This document shows positions 31,379 to 41,700 of a DNA stretch of 64,000 nt, piece after piece (the first letter of the stretch is position 1; every line of letters begins with the position of its first letter). The stretch is from JAXMAO01 sp046350375. GTDB lineage: Bacteria; Planctomycetota; Phycisphaerae; UBA1845; UTPLA1. The notes below the pieces were generated by a model that saw only the letters and a list, made by a program, of their open reading frames with translations, did not search any database and had not been told where the DNA came from. The DNA lies in the NCBI GenBank assembly GCA_046350375.1, contig JAXMAO010000009.1, forward strand, positions 92,301 to 156,300, read 5' to 3'. A program made the position numbers and the translations under genes.

Positions 31379-33322
31379 TTACTGGCCGAGGTAAGTGTAA
31401 CCCTTCAGGCCGCGTTCGTAGCTGCGGAGCAGGTCGGCGGATTCCTCGAAGGTGAGGCGTTTCTCGCGGACGGCGCGTTCGAGGGTGCGGCGCAGGCGGG
31501 CGACCAGGTCTTCGGCGGAATACTGCACGTAGCGGAGCACTTCCTCGACGGTGTCGCCGGCGACGACATGCTCCATGCGATACTCGCCATCCTCGTCGAC
31601 GATGACGTGGACGGCGTTGGTATCTCCGAACAGGTTGTGCATGTCGCCGAGAATTTCCTGGTAGGCGCCGACCATGAAGACGCCGAGGATGTAGGCCTCG
31701 TTGCGATAGGGGTGCAGCTCGAGGGTTTCCTTCACGTCGCGCAAGTCGCAGAACTTGTCGACCTTGCCGTCGGAATCGCAGGTGATGTCGGCGAGGATGG
31801 CGCGGCGGGTGGGCTCTTCGTGCAGGCGGTGAATGGGAATGATGGGGAAGAGTTGCTGCACGGCCCAGGAGTCGGGCATGGACTGGAAGGCCGAGAAGTT
31901 GCAGAAGTAGGTATCGGCCATGGCGGACTCGAGGCCTTCGAGCTCGTCGGGGACGTACTCCATTTCTTTTTCGCGCAGGATGCGGAGGATCTTCTGGCAG
32001 GTGGCCCAGAAGATGGCCTCGCAGGTGCCGCGCTGCTCGAGGGTGAGGTAGCCGAGGTTGAAGAGCGAGAGGGACTCTTCGCGGTGGTGCAAAGCGTCGT
32101 GATAGCTCTCCTGGAAGTTTTTCCGCGTCAGGCCGTTACACACGTCGAGCAGGTTTTTCAGCACGGTGGGCGCGTCGGCCGGAAGTTTCTTCGGCACGGC
32201 GCCGGTGGTCATGCCCGAGGCGCCCATGACGCCGAGGATGAGGACGGAGTGGTGGGCAGTGATGGCGCGGCCGCACTCGGTGACGATGGTGGGATGGGGC
32301 ACTTCCGCCTTTTCGCAGGCCTCGAAGATGGTGGCGACGACGTCGGAGGCGTACTCCTGCATGGTGTAGTTGGCGCTGGAGGGGAAGTTGGACTGGCTGC
32401 CGTCGTAGTCGACCGCCATGCCGCCGCCGACGTCGAGGTAGCCGAGCGGCGCGCCGGCCTTGACGATTTCGACGTAGACGCGGCAGGCCTCGGCGAGCGC
32501 TTCCTTGATGCTGCGGATGTTGGTGATCTGGCTGCCGATGTGGAAGTGAATGAGCTTGAGGCAGTCGAGCATGTTCTGCTGGCGGAGGAAATCGAGCGCG
32601 GCGACCAGCTCCATGACGGTCAGACCGAACTTAGACTTGTCGCCGCCCGATTCCTGCCAGCGGCCGGAGCCGCGGGCCGAGAGCTTGATTCGGACGCCGA
32701 TGTGCGGCTGGACGCCGAGCGTTTTGGCGCGCTGCACGATGAGTTCGAGCTCGTGGAATTTCTCGACGACCGGGATGACGGTCTTTCCGAGCTTGGTGGC
32801 GCCCAGGAGCATGTCGATGTATTCGCTGTCCTTGTAGCCGTTGCAGATGACGAGCGGCTCGTTGGACTCGAGCAGGCCGAGGACGGCCATGAGCTCGGGC
32901 TTGGAGCCGGCCTCGAGGCCGTAGTGGAACGGGGCGCCGAAGTGGACGATTTCCTCGACGACGTGGCGCTGCTGGTTGACCTTGATGGGATAGACGCCCA
33001 TGTATCGGCCGCGATAGTTGTGCTCGGCGATGGCGACCTGGAAGGCATTGCAGAGTTTTTCGATGCGGGCGCGGAGGATGTCGGAGAAGCGAATGAGGAT
33101 CGGCAGCTGGATGCCGCGCTGCTGCAATTCGTCGACCAGTTCCTTGAGATCGATGGCCGGGCCGCCGGGCCCCTTGGGCAGGACGATGACGTTGCCCTTG
33201 TCGCTCACCGAAAAGAAGCCGTCTCCCCAGCGGGCGATGTTGTACAGCTCGACGGCGTCCTGCACCGTCCAGCCGCGCATGGCATCGGCCGGAGAAGTTT
33301 GGCGCACCAGCACTCGCGGCAT
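31379..33322 (-). CDS. speA: Biosynthetic arginine decarboxylase
   Basis: 647 residues, the usual length for SpeA. PLP-dependent fold III enzyme converting arginine to agmatine for polyamine synthesis. The PLP lysine is Lys114 (MGVYPIKVNQQRHVVEEI). Other landmarks are HFHIGSQITNIRSIKEAL, YLDVGGGMAVDYDGS, VTECGRAITAHHSVLI and the C-terminal MADTYFCNFSAFQSMPDSWA containing the catalytic-site Cys region. The ATG at 33322 is chosen for GAAGGA upstream and the MPRVLVRQTSPADAMRGW start; upstream in-frame codons look non-coding. Transcribed alone, with 152 bases between it and the rdgB stop. The next polyamine step is not next to it, but a secreted deiminase of the agmatine deiminase superfamily lies at 51100. 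Confidence 0.95.
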   Translation of the reverse strand: MPRVLVRQTSPADAMRGWTVQDAVELYNIARWGDGFFSVSDKGNVIVLPKGPGGPAIDLKELVDELQQRGIQLPILIRFSDILRARIEKLCNAFQVAIAEHNYRGRYMGVYPIKVNQQRHVVEEIVHFGAPFHYGLEAGSKPELMAVLGLLESNEPLVICNGYKDSEYIDMLLGATKLGKTVIPVVEKFHELELIVQRAKTLGVQPHIGVRIKLSARGSGRWQESGGDKSKFGLTVMELVAALDFLRQQNMLDCLKLIHFHIGSQITNIRSIKEALAEACRVYVEIVKAGAPLGYLDVGGGMAVDYDGSQSNFPSSANYTMQEYASDVVATIFEACEKAEVPHPTIVTECGRAITAHHSVLILGVMGASGMTTGAVPKKLPADAPTVLKNLLDVCNGLTRKNFQESYHDALHHREESLSLFNLGYLTLEQRGTCEAIFWATCQKILRILREKEMEYVPDELEGLESAMADTYFCNFSAFQSMPDSWAVQQLFPIIPIHRLHEEPTRRAILADITCDSDGKVDKFCDLRDVKETLELHPYRNEAYILGVFMVGAYQEILGDMHNLFGDTNAVHVIVDEDGEYRMEHVVAGDTVEEVLRYVQYSAEDLVARLRRTLERAVREKRLTFEESADLLRSYERGLKGYTYLGQ

Positions 33323-33474
33323 CAGTATGATTCCTTCATACCCCGGGCTTGCGGCGCGGCCCATATCCGGGGTGGGCTCGACGGCAGCATCCCCCGTCGA
33401 ATCTACGTTAGTTCAGCATCATCGCGCCGGCAGGTCAAGAGAAATGTCGCGCGGGCTGGCGGTCGGCGGCCGGG

Positions 33475-34155
33475 TTAGCGCCGGGCGGGCGCGGCTGGAC
33501 GGCCGTCGAGCGCGGCGAGCAGGACCGGCCGCAGGCGGCGCAGCGCCTGTCCGCGATGACTGACGCGGTTCTTCTCGGCCAGCGGTAGCTCGGCGGTGGT
33601 TCTGCCGAGTCCGGGCACGAGGAAGTGCGGGTCGTAGCCGAAGCCGCCGGCGCCGCGCGGCGAATCGATGATCAGCCCGTCGATGGCGCCGGTGGCGGTC
33701 GCCAGGAGCGTTTCGCCGTTGGCCAGCGCCAGGCAGCAGCGGAACCGGGCGGTGCGGCGTTCGGGCGGGACGCCGCGCAAGGCGGCAATGAGCTTGCGGT
33801 TGTTGGCGTCGTCCTGGGCGGCGCGGCCGGTGGACGCGGCGGCGGCGTCGAGCGGGGCGAAGCGGGCGGAGAGGACGCCGGGGGCGCCGTGCAGGGCGTC
33901 CACTTCGAGGCCGGAGTCGTCGGCGAGGGTCCACAGGCCGCTGGCGCGGGAGTAGTAGCGTGCCTTGAGGGCCGCGTTGGCGGCGAAGGTGGGCTGGTCT
34001 TCGTGGGGCGCGGGAATGGGGTCGGGCAGGTCGTCGAGGCTGACCCAGCGGACGCGTTCGCGCAAGGCGGGGTCTTCGGCGTCGAGCAGCGCGGCGATCT
34101 CGCGGACCTTGCCGGGGTTGTGGGTGGCCACGAGGATGGGGCGCGGCGGGCTCAT
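33475..34155 (-). CDS. rdgB: RdgB/HAM1 non-canonical purine NTP pyrophosphatase
   Basis: 226 residues. Hydrolyses dITP, XTP and ITP to the monophosphates. The family start motif (S/T)HNxxK is seen as ATHNPGKVREIAALL. Others are FAANAALKARYYS, TLADDSGLEVDALHGAPGVLSARF, ATATGAIDGLIID, GAGGFGYDPHFLVPGLGRTTAEL and KNRVSHRGQALR. All catalytic positions appear intact. It overlaps the upstream SPOR-like gene by ATGA and lies in the rph operon; rph and rdgB are neighbours in many bacteria. Confidence 0.95.
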   Translation of the reverse strand: MSPPRPILVATHNPGKVREIAALLDAEDPALRERVRWVSLDDLPDPIPAPHEDQPTFAANAALKARYYSRASGLWTLADDSGLEVDALHGAPGVLSARFAPLDAAAASTGRAAQDDANNRKLIAALRGVPPERRTARFRCCLALANGETLLATATGAIDGLIIDSPRGAGGFGYDPHFLVPGLGRTTAELPLAEKNRVSHRGQALRRLRPVLLAALDGRPAAPARR

Positions 34156-35027
34156 CGGGCGGCCGCGGCGCGCTGCGGCACGCGAACCAGGAACGACTCG
34201 TTGACGCGCTTGCTGCCATCGGGCTGGACGGTCGAGACGCGGGCGCCGTTTTCGAGGTTGTATTGAAACTCGGCCTGGGCGCGCAGCTTGCGGACGGCGT
34301 CGGAGTATTGCGGCCGGCCGTCCGGGCCGACGCGGACGGCTCCCTCGTCGAACAGGCCGACGCAGACGAGCGACTTGGCGGAGCGCGGGTCGTGATAGTA
34401 GTAGGCCTCGAAGCCGCGGGAGCGGAGGTCTTTCACCCATTCGACGGCGCCGGCCATGCGTTCGTGGAAGCCGGCGGTGTTGTAGGTGACGCCGACCTGA
34501 AGCGTATAGGCACCACGGGCGTTGGCGAGGTTCCAATCGGCGGGGCCGGTGTTGTGCTCGGGCCGCGGCACGGGCTTGGCGGTGAGGAAGGGGAACTGGT
34601 CGGGGGCGGGCGAGAGGGAGCGGATGAGGTTCTTGTCGCGCTGCAACTCGGGCGAGAAGACGATCATGTCGGTCTTGGGGTCGCGCGAGAGGCGATAGAG
34701 GCCGTAGTAGAGGGTCGACTGCCCGTCGCCGGGCTCGACGACGACCTGGTCGGCGTGGAGCTCGCGGACCGCGCGGAGCGAGTTGGCGAAGGTCTCGGCG
34801 TTGCGGCGGTGATCCTCTCCGCGGAAGACGGCGCACTCGATGGTCCACTCTTCGCCGGCGGCAGCGCCCGGCCGGGGCTTGAGCCAGTCGAACAGGCCGC
34901 GCTTGGGCGGGTCGCCGGCGCTGACGGCGGCGACGCTCAGCAGCAAGAGCGCGACGGCCGAAATCGCGGCAGGCCGACATGGCGTCGCCGCAGACCGGGG
35001 GGCGACACAGAGCAGTCGTGCGTTCAT
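34152..35027 (-). CDS. Exported SPOR-like protein of unknown function
   Basis: 291 residues; ATG 35027 with GAGGA upstream. The signal sequence is AAISAVALLLLSVAAVSAG. The centre (ECAVFRGEDHRRNAETFANSLRAV) and the C-terminal part (GAYTLQVGVTYNT ... VKDLRSRGFEAYYYHDPRSAKSLVCVGLF) each look like a SPOR-type beta-alpha-beta unit, with AYTLQVG and a G-(F)-E-A-Y-Y stretch. That would suggest peptidoglycan or glycan contact, but the match is weak. It sits between rph and rdgB, overlapping rdgB by four bases. Position in a housekeeping operon does not itself reveal its role. Confidence 0.65.
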   Translation of the reverse strand: MNARLLCVAPRSAATPCRPAAISAVALLLLSVAAVSAGDPPKRGLFDWLKPRPGAAAGEEWTIECAVFRGEDHRRNAETFANSLRAVRELHADQVVVEPGDGQSTLYYGLYRLSRDPKTDMIVFSPELQRDKNLIRSLSPAPDQFPFLTAKPVPRPEHNTGPADWNLANARGAYTLQVGVTYNTAGFHERMAGAVEWVKDLRSRGFEAYYYHDPRSAKSLVCVGLFDEGAVRVGPDGRPQYSDAVRKLRAQAEFQYNLENGARVSTVQPDGSKRVNESFLVRVPQRAAAAR

Positions 35028-35038
35028 CGGAATCCTCG

Positions 35039-35800
<762 letters not shown>

Positions 35801-35830
35801 GCCGGCATTAGACGCGCAAATCGGGAAAGA

Positions 35831-36373
35831 TCAATCGGCGCGCGGCGGACGGTCGGCGGCGACACAGGCGGGGCAGCGATCGGTCGGGCCGTGTGCGTGG
35901 CCGGCGAGCGCGGCCCGGAGTTCGGCGGCGCGGTCGCTGGGTGGATGGATGTGCAGGTGGCGCGCGTCGGACGGCGTGATGCCGAACGCGATGGTGATCG
36001 CCTCGGGCGGAATCAGCCGGGCGACGCGGTCGGCCCACTCGACGGCGACGACGCCGCCGGCATCGAGCAGCTCGCCGAAGCCGATGGCGGCCAGCTCGGC
36101 CGGCGACGCGAGGCGATAGGCGTCGAGGTGGTAGAGCCGCAGTCGGCCGGGGTATTCGTGGCAGAGATCGAAGGTCGGGCTGGTGACGGCGGTGGCGGCC
36201 GGCACGCCCAGGCCGACGGCCAGGCCTTTGACGAACTGGGTCTTGCCGGCTCCGAGCGGGCCGACGAGGGAGACGACATCGCCGGCGCGCAGCGCCTGGG
36301 CGAGCGCGGTTGCCGCGGCGCGGGTCTGCTCAGGCGACCGGGTTGCGACGAGGAGGTCGAGCGACACCTGCAC
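35831..36373 (-). CDS. tsaE: TsaE, ATPase for tRNA t6A modification
   Basis: 180 residues from GTG 36373, chosen because ACGGAG lies just upstream; an ATG at 36460 would add 29 low-complexity residues. Walker A VSLVGPLGAGKTQFVKGLA, TSPTFDLCHEY (switch I-like), LRLYHLDAYRL and VAVEWADRVARLIP are the family landmarks. The C-terminal 45 residues after the usual TsaE end (RCPACVAADRPPRAD) are an extension. Works with TsaB and TsaD, which are not in the window. First gene of the rph operon, 30 bases before rph. Confidence 0.92.
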   Translation of the reverse strand: MQVSLDLLVATRSPEQTRAAATALAQALRAGDVVSLVGPLGAGKTQFVKGLAVGLGVPAATAVTSPTFDLCHEYPGRLRLYHLDAYRLASPAELAAIGFGELLDAGGVVAVEWADRVARLIPPEAITIAFGITPSDARHLHIHPPSDRAAELRAALAGHAHGPTDRCPACVAADRPPRAD

Positions 36374-36539
36374 GGACTCCGTGGCGCGGCCGGGGGCGGG
36401 CCGGCGGACATTAGACGAAAAAAGTGCGTGAACGTCGCGGGCCCGCTGGCGTCTAGCCATGGACGGGCGACCGTGTCTCGCGCGACGCGTGGCGGCGATC
36501 GTCCGGCGATGCCGCGCTGCCGGCGCCTGCGAGGGTTGT

Positions 36540-37652
36540 ATGGTCGCACCTACGAACGCCCCGTGCTACATCCAGCGGATCGGCACGGCGGTGCCCGAGA
36601 CCTGTCTGGAGGCGAACGAGTCGGCCGACCTGCTGGTGAACGCGTGCACGTCGCAGCGCGGCATGAAGCTCCTGCAGCGGATCACGCGGCTGACGGGCAT
36701 TCAGCGGCGCTACCTGGCCGGGGCGGGGCTGACGAGCCGCGTGCCGAGCACGGAGGCGATCTTCCTGCCGTCGAGCGTGCAGCCCAACGGGCCGGGCATG
36801 GCGGCGCGGACCGACGTGTTCGATCGGGAGTCGCGCCCGGTGGTGCTGCGGGCGTTTCGCGATTTTTCGCGCGAGAGCCTCGAGCGCGTGGAGACGCTGA
36901 TCACAATCTGCTGCACCCAAGCGGCGACGCCCGGGCTGGAGCAGACCGTGCTGTCGCACACGCCGGTGCCGGCGTCGGTCAATCGCTGGAACCTGGGCTT
37001 CATGGGCTGTTCGGCAGGGCTGGCGGGCGTGCGGCTGGCGCACCACGCGGCCGAGCTGCGGCGCGAGTGTCTGCTGGTGGCGTGCGAGCTGGCGTCGCTG
37101 CACTTTCAGTATACCGATCTGCTCGACCAGATGACCGCCAACGTGCTGTTCGGCGACGGCGCGGCGGTGATCTCCATTTCGCCGCGGCCGTCGGGCGTGC
37201 GCGTGGTCGATTGTGCGTGCTACTCGCTGACCGAGTTTGCCGAGCAGATGATCTGGGCGGCGGGCGATCACGGACTGCGACTCGTGCTGGCGCAGGAGCT
37301 GCCCGACACCATTGCGGCACACCTGCCCGGCGCGATGAGCGACTTCCTGCAGCGGAACGGTCTGACGCAACGGCAGATCCGCCACTGGGCGGCCCACCCG
37401 GGCGGGCCGCAGATTCTCAACGCGGTGGAGAGTTCGCTGGCGCTGCCGGGCGAAGCGCTGCAACTGTCGCGCGACGTGCTGCGCGAACACGGCAACATGG
37501 TGTCTCCGACGATCTTCTTTGTGCTGAAGCGACTGATCGACTCGGGCGCGGCGGGACCGGCGATCGCCGTGGCGTTCGGGCCGGGACTGACAATCGAAAT
37601 CGTGCTGCTGGAACTCGACCCGAACGTGGGCGGCGCTGCGGCGGAGCGATAG
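36540..37652 (+). CDS. Type III polyketide synthase (chalcone/stilbene synthase-like)
   Basis: 370 residues; ATG with GAGGG five bases upstream. The catalytic triad is intact: Cys157 (NLGFMGCSAGLAG), His286 (WAAHPGGPQIL) and Asn319 (EHGNMVSPTIFF). Extends an acyl-CoA starter with malonyl-CoA units to make alkylpyrones, alkylresorcinols or phenolic products; the product cannot be read from sequence. There is no adjacent methyltransferase, oxidase or acyl-CoA ligase of the kind often found beside bacterial type III PKS genes. It is divergent from tsaE with a 166-base shared upstream region. Confidence 0.92.
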   Translation: MVAPTNAPCYIQRIGTAVPETCLEANESADLLVNACTSQRGMKLLQRITRLTGIQRRYLAGAGLTSRVPSTEAIFLPSSVQPNGPGMAARTDVFDRESRPVVLRAFRDFSRESLERVETLITICCTQAATPGLEQTVLSHTPVPASVNRWNLGFMGCSAGLAGVRLAHHAAELRRECLLVACELASLHFQYTDLLDQMTANVLFGDGAAVISISPRPSGVRVVDCACYSLTEFAEQMIWAAGDHGLRLVLAQELPDTIAAHLPGAMSDFLQRNGLTQRQIRHWAAHPGGPQILNAVESSLALPGEALQLSRDVLREHGNMVSPTIFFVLKRLIDSGAAGPAIAVAFGPGLTIEIVLLELDPNVGGAAAER

Positions 37653-37932
37653 CGCGGCAACCCGGGCGGCGGCCAATGCCGATCGAGACCCGCGCGCCGG
37701 TGCGCGCAGTGCTTCGGCGGACTCGTGGCCGTGAACAAAGTGTGATTTCTACCAGATGTCTCCGCAATCTCGGCTGTCCCGGCCTGATCGTGGGCCGGTT
37801 CCGCTGGACCAGACGACCAAAATCCGGTAACCTGAAGCCTTCCCAGTCTCACAACGCGCGTGCGGTTCGAGCAGTGTCGCCCATCGTCGCACGAACCGAT
37901 TCGCGCCATCACCCATCGTGGAGGCCACAACG

Positions 37933-38772
37933 ATGATCAGGCGAGTGATTCGTCCGGGGCTGATCGTGGCGTTGCTGTCGGCGATGCCGGCGCAGGCCGC
38001 GATGGTCAACCTGTACGCGGCCAGCGCCAATGCCACCAACGGCGTCACCTCGTGCCAGGCGGCCAGTGCGCTGGGCGAGGCGCCGGTCATCAACCCGGCG
38101 ATCGCCGGTTCAGGGCCGTACCAGTTTTCGTTGTGCATGGAGTATGACAACGCGATCCTGGGCGCCTTCGGGGCGACGGGCGTCTACAACGTCGCGCTGG
38201 ACGTGCATGGCACGCCGGGCACGTTTGCGAGCGGCTCGCTGGTGGGATTCAATCCGTCGGGGAGATGGGGTGTGGTCGCGCCCGCCATCGCCGGGGCAGC
38301 GCCGGTCGTCTACCAGACACTGCTGTTGTCACGCCTCTTTCCACTCTCGGGCGGGGGTGACTATGTCGGCAGTTTCGGAACGGGCTTCGTGTTGGCGAGC
38401 GGAGCCGTGGGCAGCGGAGCGGGCGGCGGTGACTTCACGCTGTTCATTCCGCCGTTCGATGGGTTCGGAGCGGATGATCCGCTCAGCACGGTCGGCGGCG
38501 CGTTCGGCTGGGTGGCCGGATCGCCCGGCGTGCCGAGCGTCAGCGCGACCGCGGTCGGGTTCGGTCCGCAGCCGTTCTATTCCAGCTTCGCGGGTGCGCC
38601 GGCCACGCCGGCCTACGGGTTCCTGCTGGAGGACATCAACGGCGGCGGCGTCGGTTTGGGGGCCGGGGCAGGCGTGTCGGGCGGCGTGCCGATCTTCCAC
38701 ATTCAGGCCGTTCCGGAGCCGGCGACGTTGGCGCTGCTGGCGCTGGCGGTCTGTCGGCGACGCGGCCGCTGA
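37933..38772 (+). CDS. PEP-CTERM-tailed exported protein
   Basis: 279 residues; ATG 37933 with GTGGAGG eight bases before it. The signal peptide is GLIVALLSAMPAQA. The body is glycine-rich and beta-predicted, with two early cysteines (SCQAAS, SLCMEYD) that may pair, and is not assigned to a family. The C-terminus is VPEPATLALLALAVCRRRGR, a PEP-CTERM sorting signal: PEP motif, hydrophobic helix, basic end. Exosortase would be needed for processing and is not in the window. The upstream 280 bases (37653-37932) hold no other recognisable feature. Convergent with the CHAT protein gene, 14 bases apart. Confidence 0.8.
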   Translation: MIRRVIRPGLIVALLSAMPAQAAMVNLYAASANATNGVTSCQAASALGEAPVINPAIAGSGPYQFSLCMEYDNAILGAFGATGVYNVALDVHGTPGTFASGSLVGFNPSGRWGVVAPAIAGAAPVVYQTLLLSRLFPLSGGGDYVGSFGTGFVLASGAVGSGAGGGDFTLFIPPFDGFGADDPLSTVGGAFGWVAGSPGVPSVSATAVGFGPQPFYSSFAGAPATPAYGFLLEDINGGGVGLGAGAGVSGGVPIFHIQAVPEPATLALLALAVCRRRGR

Positions 38773-38786
38773 GCCGCGCGCGGCGC

Positions 38787-41700
38787 CTAGTCTGGCTTTC
38801 CGACCAGAATGAATGCCGACCAGTAATACGGGTGGGCGAACGGCCGGTCTTCGGCGGCGGGCAGCGCGGGCTCGGCAGTGCGCGGCGCGACGGCCGGCCG
38901 CGATGCAACGCCGCGCTGCGACGGCTTGTCTTCGTCGGCTGCGCCGCGTGACAGGCGGTAGCGGCGGAACGCGTCGCGCGACAGGCCGCTGGCGCGCTCG
39001 GCCTGCTGCCAGGTAAGCGCGCCGAGCCAGCGCCGGGCGGCGCGGAGCGCGTCGGCCTTGGTCATGGCGGGCTGATCGAGAAGATGTCCGCCGGCGATCT
39101 GCGACAGGCCGGCCGACTGTCCGACGAGGTTTTCATAGAAGCGGGTCATGAGCAGCTGGGTCGCCAGGTCGTCAACCTTCCAGAGACTGGCGATGACCGT
39201 GGGGGTGCCGGCGAAGAAGAAGCCGAGCGGCAGAGACATGACGCTGTCGCCGCGGCGGGCGCCGCGCTGCGTGTCGCAGGCGCTGAGCACGACGAGGTCG
39301 CACTCTCTCAGCCGGCCTCCCCAGTGTGATAGCAGGTCGTCGAGACGCAGGAAACCGAGGTCGTCGGGCGTGGGCACCGACGGCGCGGTCAGCGCGAGGC
39401 TCGCATCGAGCGGGTGCGCGGCGCTGCCCATCAGGCCGTGGGTGGCGAAGTGCAGATAGCGCGGCGGGCGCGTCTGGACCTGCTGCCACAGGCCGGGGAG
39501 CGTCGCGTCGCCGCCGAGCAGCAGCGTGACGTCGATCGCCGGCGCGGCGCCGGGTCGACCGAACGCCGAACCACCGGCGGCCGGCGTCGTCGGGGCATGG
39601 TCGGCCGCGGCGAGAACGGCCGCGATGGCCTGTGCTTCGCGGCGCGTGCCCGGCAGCGGACCGAGCTGATCGCCGAAGAGACGGACCTGCTCGGTGGCGC
39701 TGGTGGCCGGAGCGCTGGCGTAGCCGCCGCGCGCGAGCGGATCGAGCAGGCGCATCGATCGCAGTCCCTCGGCCGGCGGCGCCGCATCCAGCCGGACGCC
39801 GAGCTTTCCGGCCGGAACGTCGATGTCATGGGTGGCGCCGTCGCGCCAATAGCGCAGGGCGATACCGCGCGTGCGATTGGCCGGCTGGGACGCTGCGGCG
39901 AGCTGCTGCATGGCCTGCGCCAGGTCGGTGGGCTGCCGCAGCGGACGATCGGCGTAGCGCGTCAGCACGTCGCCGCGGCGCAGTCCGGCGCTGGCCGCCG
40001 GGCTCTGCGGCACGACGGCCGCCAGCAGGATGCCCGCCGGAGGCGCCGGGGGGACGCCCGACGGCGTGCCGAATTCCGGATCGGCGAGGATGATGGCCGC
40101 GGGGCGGCCGGCCGCGGGGGCATGCTGCGTGGCGCAGCGATCGAAGTAGACGGTCGCCGACGGCGCGTAGGTGATCTGCGGAGCCTGCGGCGCGTCGGGC
40201 CACAGCAATTCGAGGGGGACATCGGTCAGCGGTCCGTCGGGCAGCACGACCCAGCGCGGCACGTTGGCCAGCGGCGCTGCCACGCTTACCGGCAGCAGGG
40301 TCGCGCGGAGCGCGTCGCGGCGGGCGGCTTCAAGCGGGCTCGATCGGCCGGCGGGTGCGCCGCCCGGCTGGGCAATGGCCGCGCGCAGCTCGGACAGTTG
40401 ACTGGCGAGGCGATCGACGGCGGGCTTGCCGTCGGCGACGATCGCGGCGCGTGAGCAGCCGCGGGCCGCGACGGCGCACAGCGCGAAGTCTCGGCCGAAT
40501 GCGAAGCTGACCAAGGCCTGGTCGGGTTTCAGCCGCGACAGGATTTCTTCGGTGGCGAGCGCCTGTCCGGCCGGAATGAACCCGCGGAGCTCGGCCAGCA
40601 CGGCGGCGCCGGCGCGGGTGAGCGCGAAGCGCTGCGTCTCGACGGCGGCGGTCTGTTCGGCGATTCGACGGTCGAACTCGGCGACGCGTGCGGCCCGCTC
40701 GGCGTCGGACTTGTCCGCCATCTGCGCCCAGGCGGCGCGCTGTCGAACGAAGCCCGCCAGGAGACTCTCGGCATCGAGCAAGGCGGTCCGGGCGGCGGCT
40801 TCGGCGGCGGTGGCGGCGTCGAGCCGGGCGGCGCGCTGCGAATCGAGCGATTTCACCTCGGCCGCCAGGTCGCGCCCGCCGCGCGACACAAGGTCGAGCG
40901 CGGCGCGGCTGCGGCCGCGCTCGAGAATTGCGAAGGCGTCGGCATCGCGCTGCAGGTGAATCATGAGCGCGGCAAAGCCGACGGCGCGCTCGCTGAGCTC
41001 CAGCTCCGCGGCAAACAGGGCGCGGTCCTGTTCACCGCCCGTGACCTGAGTGCGAAGCCGCTCGCTCATGTCGAAGGCCTGACGCATGAGCGGTTCGGCC
41101 TGGTCATACGAGCCGCGCGCCTGAAGGATGTATCCCAGGGCGAACTGGCTGTAGGCGAGGTTGGGGCTGTCGGCCGGCGAAATTTCGCGGCAGCGCGCGA
41201 GCGCCTCGCGCGCCACCGATTCGGCCTGATCGAGTTTGCCAGCGGTGTAGAGCACGGCCGAGAGATTCTGTAATTCGCCGTAGAGGCTGCGACTCTTGGA
41301 GCCGGGCCGCTGCCGAACGGCTGACATGCACTCTCGAATCAACCGCTCCGCGTCGAGAAATCTTCCGCGTCGTTGGAGGACGCCGGCCAGGATGAACTTG
41401 CCGTGCGACCGCTCCCACGCATCCGACGCCGGCAATCGACTGATAATCTCATCGGCCCGGCGACAACAGACCTCGGCCTGGTCGAGGTCGCCGCGCGCCA
41501 GGAGCGTGTTGGCGAGGCCGATCAGGTCGGCGGCGGTCTGCGAATCGTCGCCGCGGTGGAGGCGCTCGCGCATGGCGACGGCGTCGCGCAGCAGCACCTC
41601 GGCCTGATCGAGCGCCCCGCGATTGCGCAGCAAATGCGCGAGCTTGCTCATCGCTTCGGCGACGTCGGAGTGATCGCCGGGAAAGAGCCGCCGGAGCATC

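Noticed and set aside
31244..33478. 744-codon plus-strand frame
   Set aside because: Antisense to speA, whose PLP and family motifs are unmistakable.
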